Source: Spirochaeta sp. (lineage in GTDB: Bacteria; Spirochaetota; Spirochaetia; Spirochaetales_E; Spirochaetaceae_B). From it: a stretch of DNA of 5,880 nt. Location of the stretch: positions 1 through 5,880 of the forward strand of contig JAUUYD010000168.1 of the NCBI GenBank assembly GCA_030590585.1, read 5' to 3'. Each line of letters opens with the position of its first letter. Within the stretch, counting starts at the first letter, position 1. The position numbers and the translations under genes are program-made. Below the pieces are notes generated by a model. That model was not told the origin of the DNA. It did no database searches and saw nothing but the letters and a program-made list of their open reading frames with translations. This document shows, piece by piece, positions 4,974-5,880 of the stretch.

Positions 4974-5516
4974 TTAGTTATCACTCTTCCCGGTCGTTCT
5001 TTTTGACTTCGGGCTGAGCATCATCGACATAAACCGTCCCTCCATTCGGGGCGGACTGTCAATCTTGTAGCTGTCTTCAGTGAGCAGATCTAAAATATTA
5101 TCAAGCTTCACCCTTCCGAGCTCCGTATGAGCAAGTTCCCTGCCCCGGAAACGGATGGTTACCTTAACCTTATTTCCCTGATCCAGGAAGTCCTGGACAT
5201 GCTTGGTTTTAAAAGCCATGTCATGGGTCTCAATTTTGGGCTGCATTCGCACCTCTTTGAGTTTTACCTGACTGGAATTCTTTTTCTGTTCCCTGGTCTT
5301 TTTCTCAAGTTCGTATTTGTACTTCCCGTAATTAAGGAGCTTACAAACAGGCGGTCTTGCCTGAGGTGAGACTTCAACCAGATCCAAATCCAACTCCCGG
5401 GCCATGTTAAGCGCATCGGATGTGGCCACTATTCCGGCCTGTTCGCCGTCCTGGTCAATTAACCGGACTTCTCTAACGCGGATATCTTCATTGATCCGCA
5501 TATCTTTAGCAGCCAA
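4974..5516 (-). CDS. infC: Translation initiation factor IF-3 (TTG start)
   Basis: 180 aa, normal IF3 length. IF3 binds the 30S subunit, prevents early 50S joining and checks start-codon pairing. The N-domain runs from [14 protein letters not shown] (7-20) to [16 protein letters not shown]. The linker holds the IF3 signature [11 protein letters not shown] (59-69). The C-domain has [20 protein letters not shown] (87-106) and [12 protein letters not shown]. The start is TTG at 5516-5514: AAGGAGG (5527-5521) lies 4 nt upstream, an in-frame TAA at 5528-5526 excludes any longer version, and the next ATG (residue 6) is 19 nt from the Shine-Dalgarno. A rare start codon fits the known habit of infC, where IF3 limits its own synthesis from a poor codon (AUU in E. 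coli). It is first in the cluster, 24 nt before rpmI. Confidence 0.96.
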   Translation of the reverse strand: MAAKDMRINEDIRVREVRLIDQDGEQAGIVATSDALNMARELDLDLVEVSPQARPPVCKLLNYGKYKYELEKKTREQKKNSSQVKLKEVRMQPKIETHDMAFKTKHVQDFLDQGNKVKVTIRFRGRELAHTELGRVKLDNILDLLTEDSYKIDSPPRMEGRFMSMMLSPKSKRTTGKSDN

Positions 5517-5607
5517 TACTCCTCCTTATAGTCCACGAGCGTGGAACGCCATACTATCACGGCCTTCTGAAATGGGTCAAAGGGCCGTTGCCTTCCCCCT
5601 GTTGTGA
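5517..5607 (-). promoter_or_regulatory. Structured infC leader, candidate autoregulatory element
   Basis: On the transcript a first hairpin pairs ACGGCC (5588-5583) with GGCCGT (5564-5559). A second pairs ATAGT (5557-5553) with ACTAT (5532-5528) and, beyond an 8-nt one-sided bulge, CCAC (5544-5541) with GTGG (5536-5533) around a GCTC loop. The second structure ends at the base next to the AAGGAGG site of infC. L20 or IF3 control through leader RNA is well known for this operon in other phyla (the L20 leader in Firmicutes). I cannot match this fold to a known class. There is no U tract, so control would be of translation rather than by an intrinsic terminator. Confidence 0.45.
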
Positions 5608-5613
5608 CGACGG

Positions 5614-5643
5614 ACTATAACCGGAAACCCTTCAGCTTGTCCA
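5614..5643 (-). promoter_or_regulatory. Candidate sigma-70 promoter of the infC cluster
   Basis: Minus strand TGGACA (5643-5638), 18-nt spacer, TATAGT (5619-5614): 5 of 6 matches in each hexamer. It predicts a start near 5607 and a leader of about 90 nt. The -10 element lies in the right arm of a perfect 9-bp inverted repeat (GGACTATAA at 5612-5620 against TTATAGTCC at 5526-5534), whose other arm abuts the infC Shine-Dalgarno. Confidence 0.45.
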
Positions 5644-5880
5644 GATGTTATTATCTTGATTTTCAAGCGAAATGGGAGGAGTGAACTGGTTTATTCTGTC
5701 GGGAGCTGGTCGCAAGCACAGCTTGCTTGCTCATGCAGCCTTGATCGTTCCTCGGCTCTCGCCTGCGGTACGACCCTATAATCCGAATGAGCGCTGGAAA
5801 AGCATTGTTTCATACCCCGCGGCTCTGCCCTGGTTCTACTGATGCTATTCATTTGTCGGACTAAGCGGGGTCTCCGAAAA
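5644..5880. other. Right-edge intergenic region, no convincing gene
   Basis: No gene is supported here. Visible structures are a 6-bp inverted repeat GCAAGC-ACA-GCTTGC (5712-5726) and a 7-bp pair ACCCCGC (5814-5820) with GCGGGGT (5865-5871). A minus-strand frame stays open from 5879 to a stop at 5691 (62 codons, no recognised motif, running off the edge). A plus-strand frame of 53 codons runs from a GTG at 5681 to 5842, with GGAGGA touching its start codon. They overlap on opposite strands and neither looks like a known family. The arginine-rich, mixed composition suggests a dispersed intergenic repeat rather than coding sequence. Confidence 0.4.

Noticed and set aside
5516..5518. ATT as the infC start, as in E. 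coli
   Set aside because: The ATT here is out of frame with IF3 and meets a stop three codons later; the in-frame codon is TTG.
5814..5871. Possible tRNA or similar RNA from the ACCCCGC/GCGGGGT pairing
   Set aside because: No T-arm GTTCGA motif, wrong spacing and no cloverleaf could be drawn.
5691..5879. Partial minus-strand gene running in from the right edge (62 codons)
   Set aside because: No family motif, arginine-rich mixed composition, and overlapped by an equally open plus-strand frame; a chance or repeat-derived frame is more likely.

Overview
The window looks like chromosomal DNA from a spirochaete, probably a free-living or host-associated member of the Spirochaetaceae/Treponemataceae. 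The main evidence is the 286-residue flagellin at the left end. It has the length and the N- and C-terminal sequence of periplasmic core flagellin FlaB, including the family-like C-terminus QSVLQLLQ. All eight supported protein genes lie on the minus strand, so the window reads biologically from right to left.

Right edge (5517-5880): no convincing gene. It holds a candidate sigma-70 promoter (5614-5643) and a folded leader directly before the translation initiation factor gene. The part to the right of the promoter contains inverted repeats but nothing I recognise.

Translation and division cluster (5516-3445): infC (IF3, TTG start), rpmI (L35), rplT (L20), a ZapB-like coiled-coil protein with a long acidic tail, and zapA. 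Gaps are about 25 nt or less, and the last two genes overlap by 1 nt. The conserved infC-rpmI-rplT operon therefore appears to be extended by two cell-division genes. The pairing of a ZapB-like protein with ZapA, which are partners in the gammaproteobacterial Z-ring, is the most informative piece of gene context here.

Signalling pair (3364-1435): a PilZ-domain (c-di-GMP receptor-like) protein and a TPR protein overlap by 8 nt. They are preceded by a weak terminator-like hairpin and a candidate sigma-70 promoter placed so close to the start codon that the message could be leaderless.

Intergenic region 1065-1434: 370 bp without a gene but dense in signals. It carries several inverted repeats, one of them a perfect 17-bp-arm palindrome, a G8 tract, a near-consensus sigma-28 promoter and a 5' UTR with two CsrA-type GGA sites, one in a hairpin loop and one on the Shine-Dalgarno. 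This suggests that flaB is controlled both by flagellar sigma factor and by CsrA.

Left edge (1-203): downstream of flaB, a series of small hairpins, the first of which may be the flaB terminator. No gene is supported. I saw no tRNA, rRNA, CRISPR array or insertion sequence. All family assignments are from reading the sequence, without database searches.
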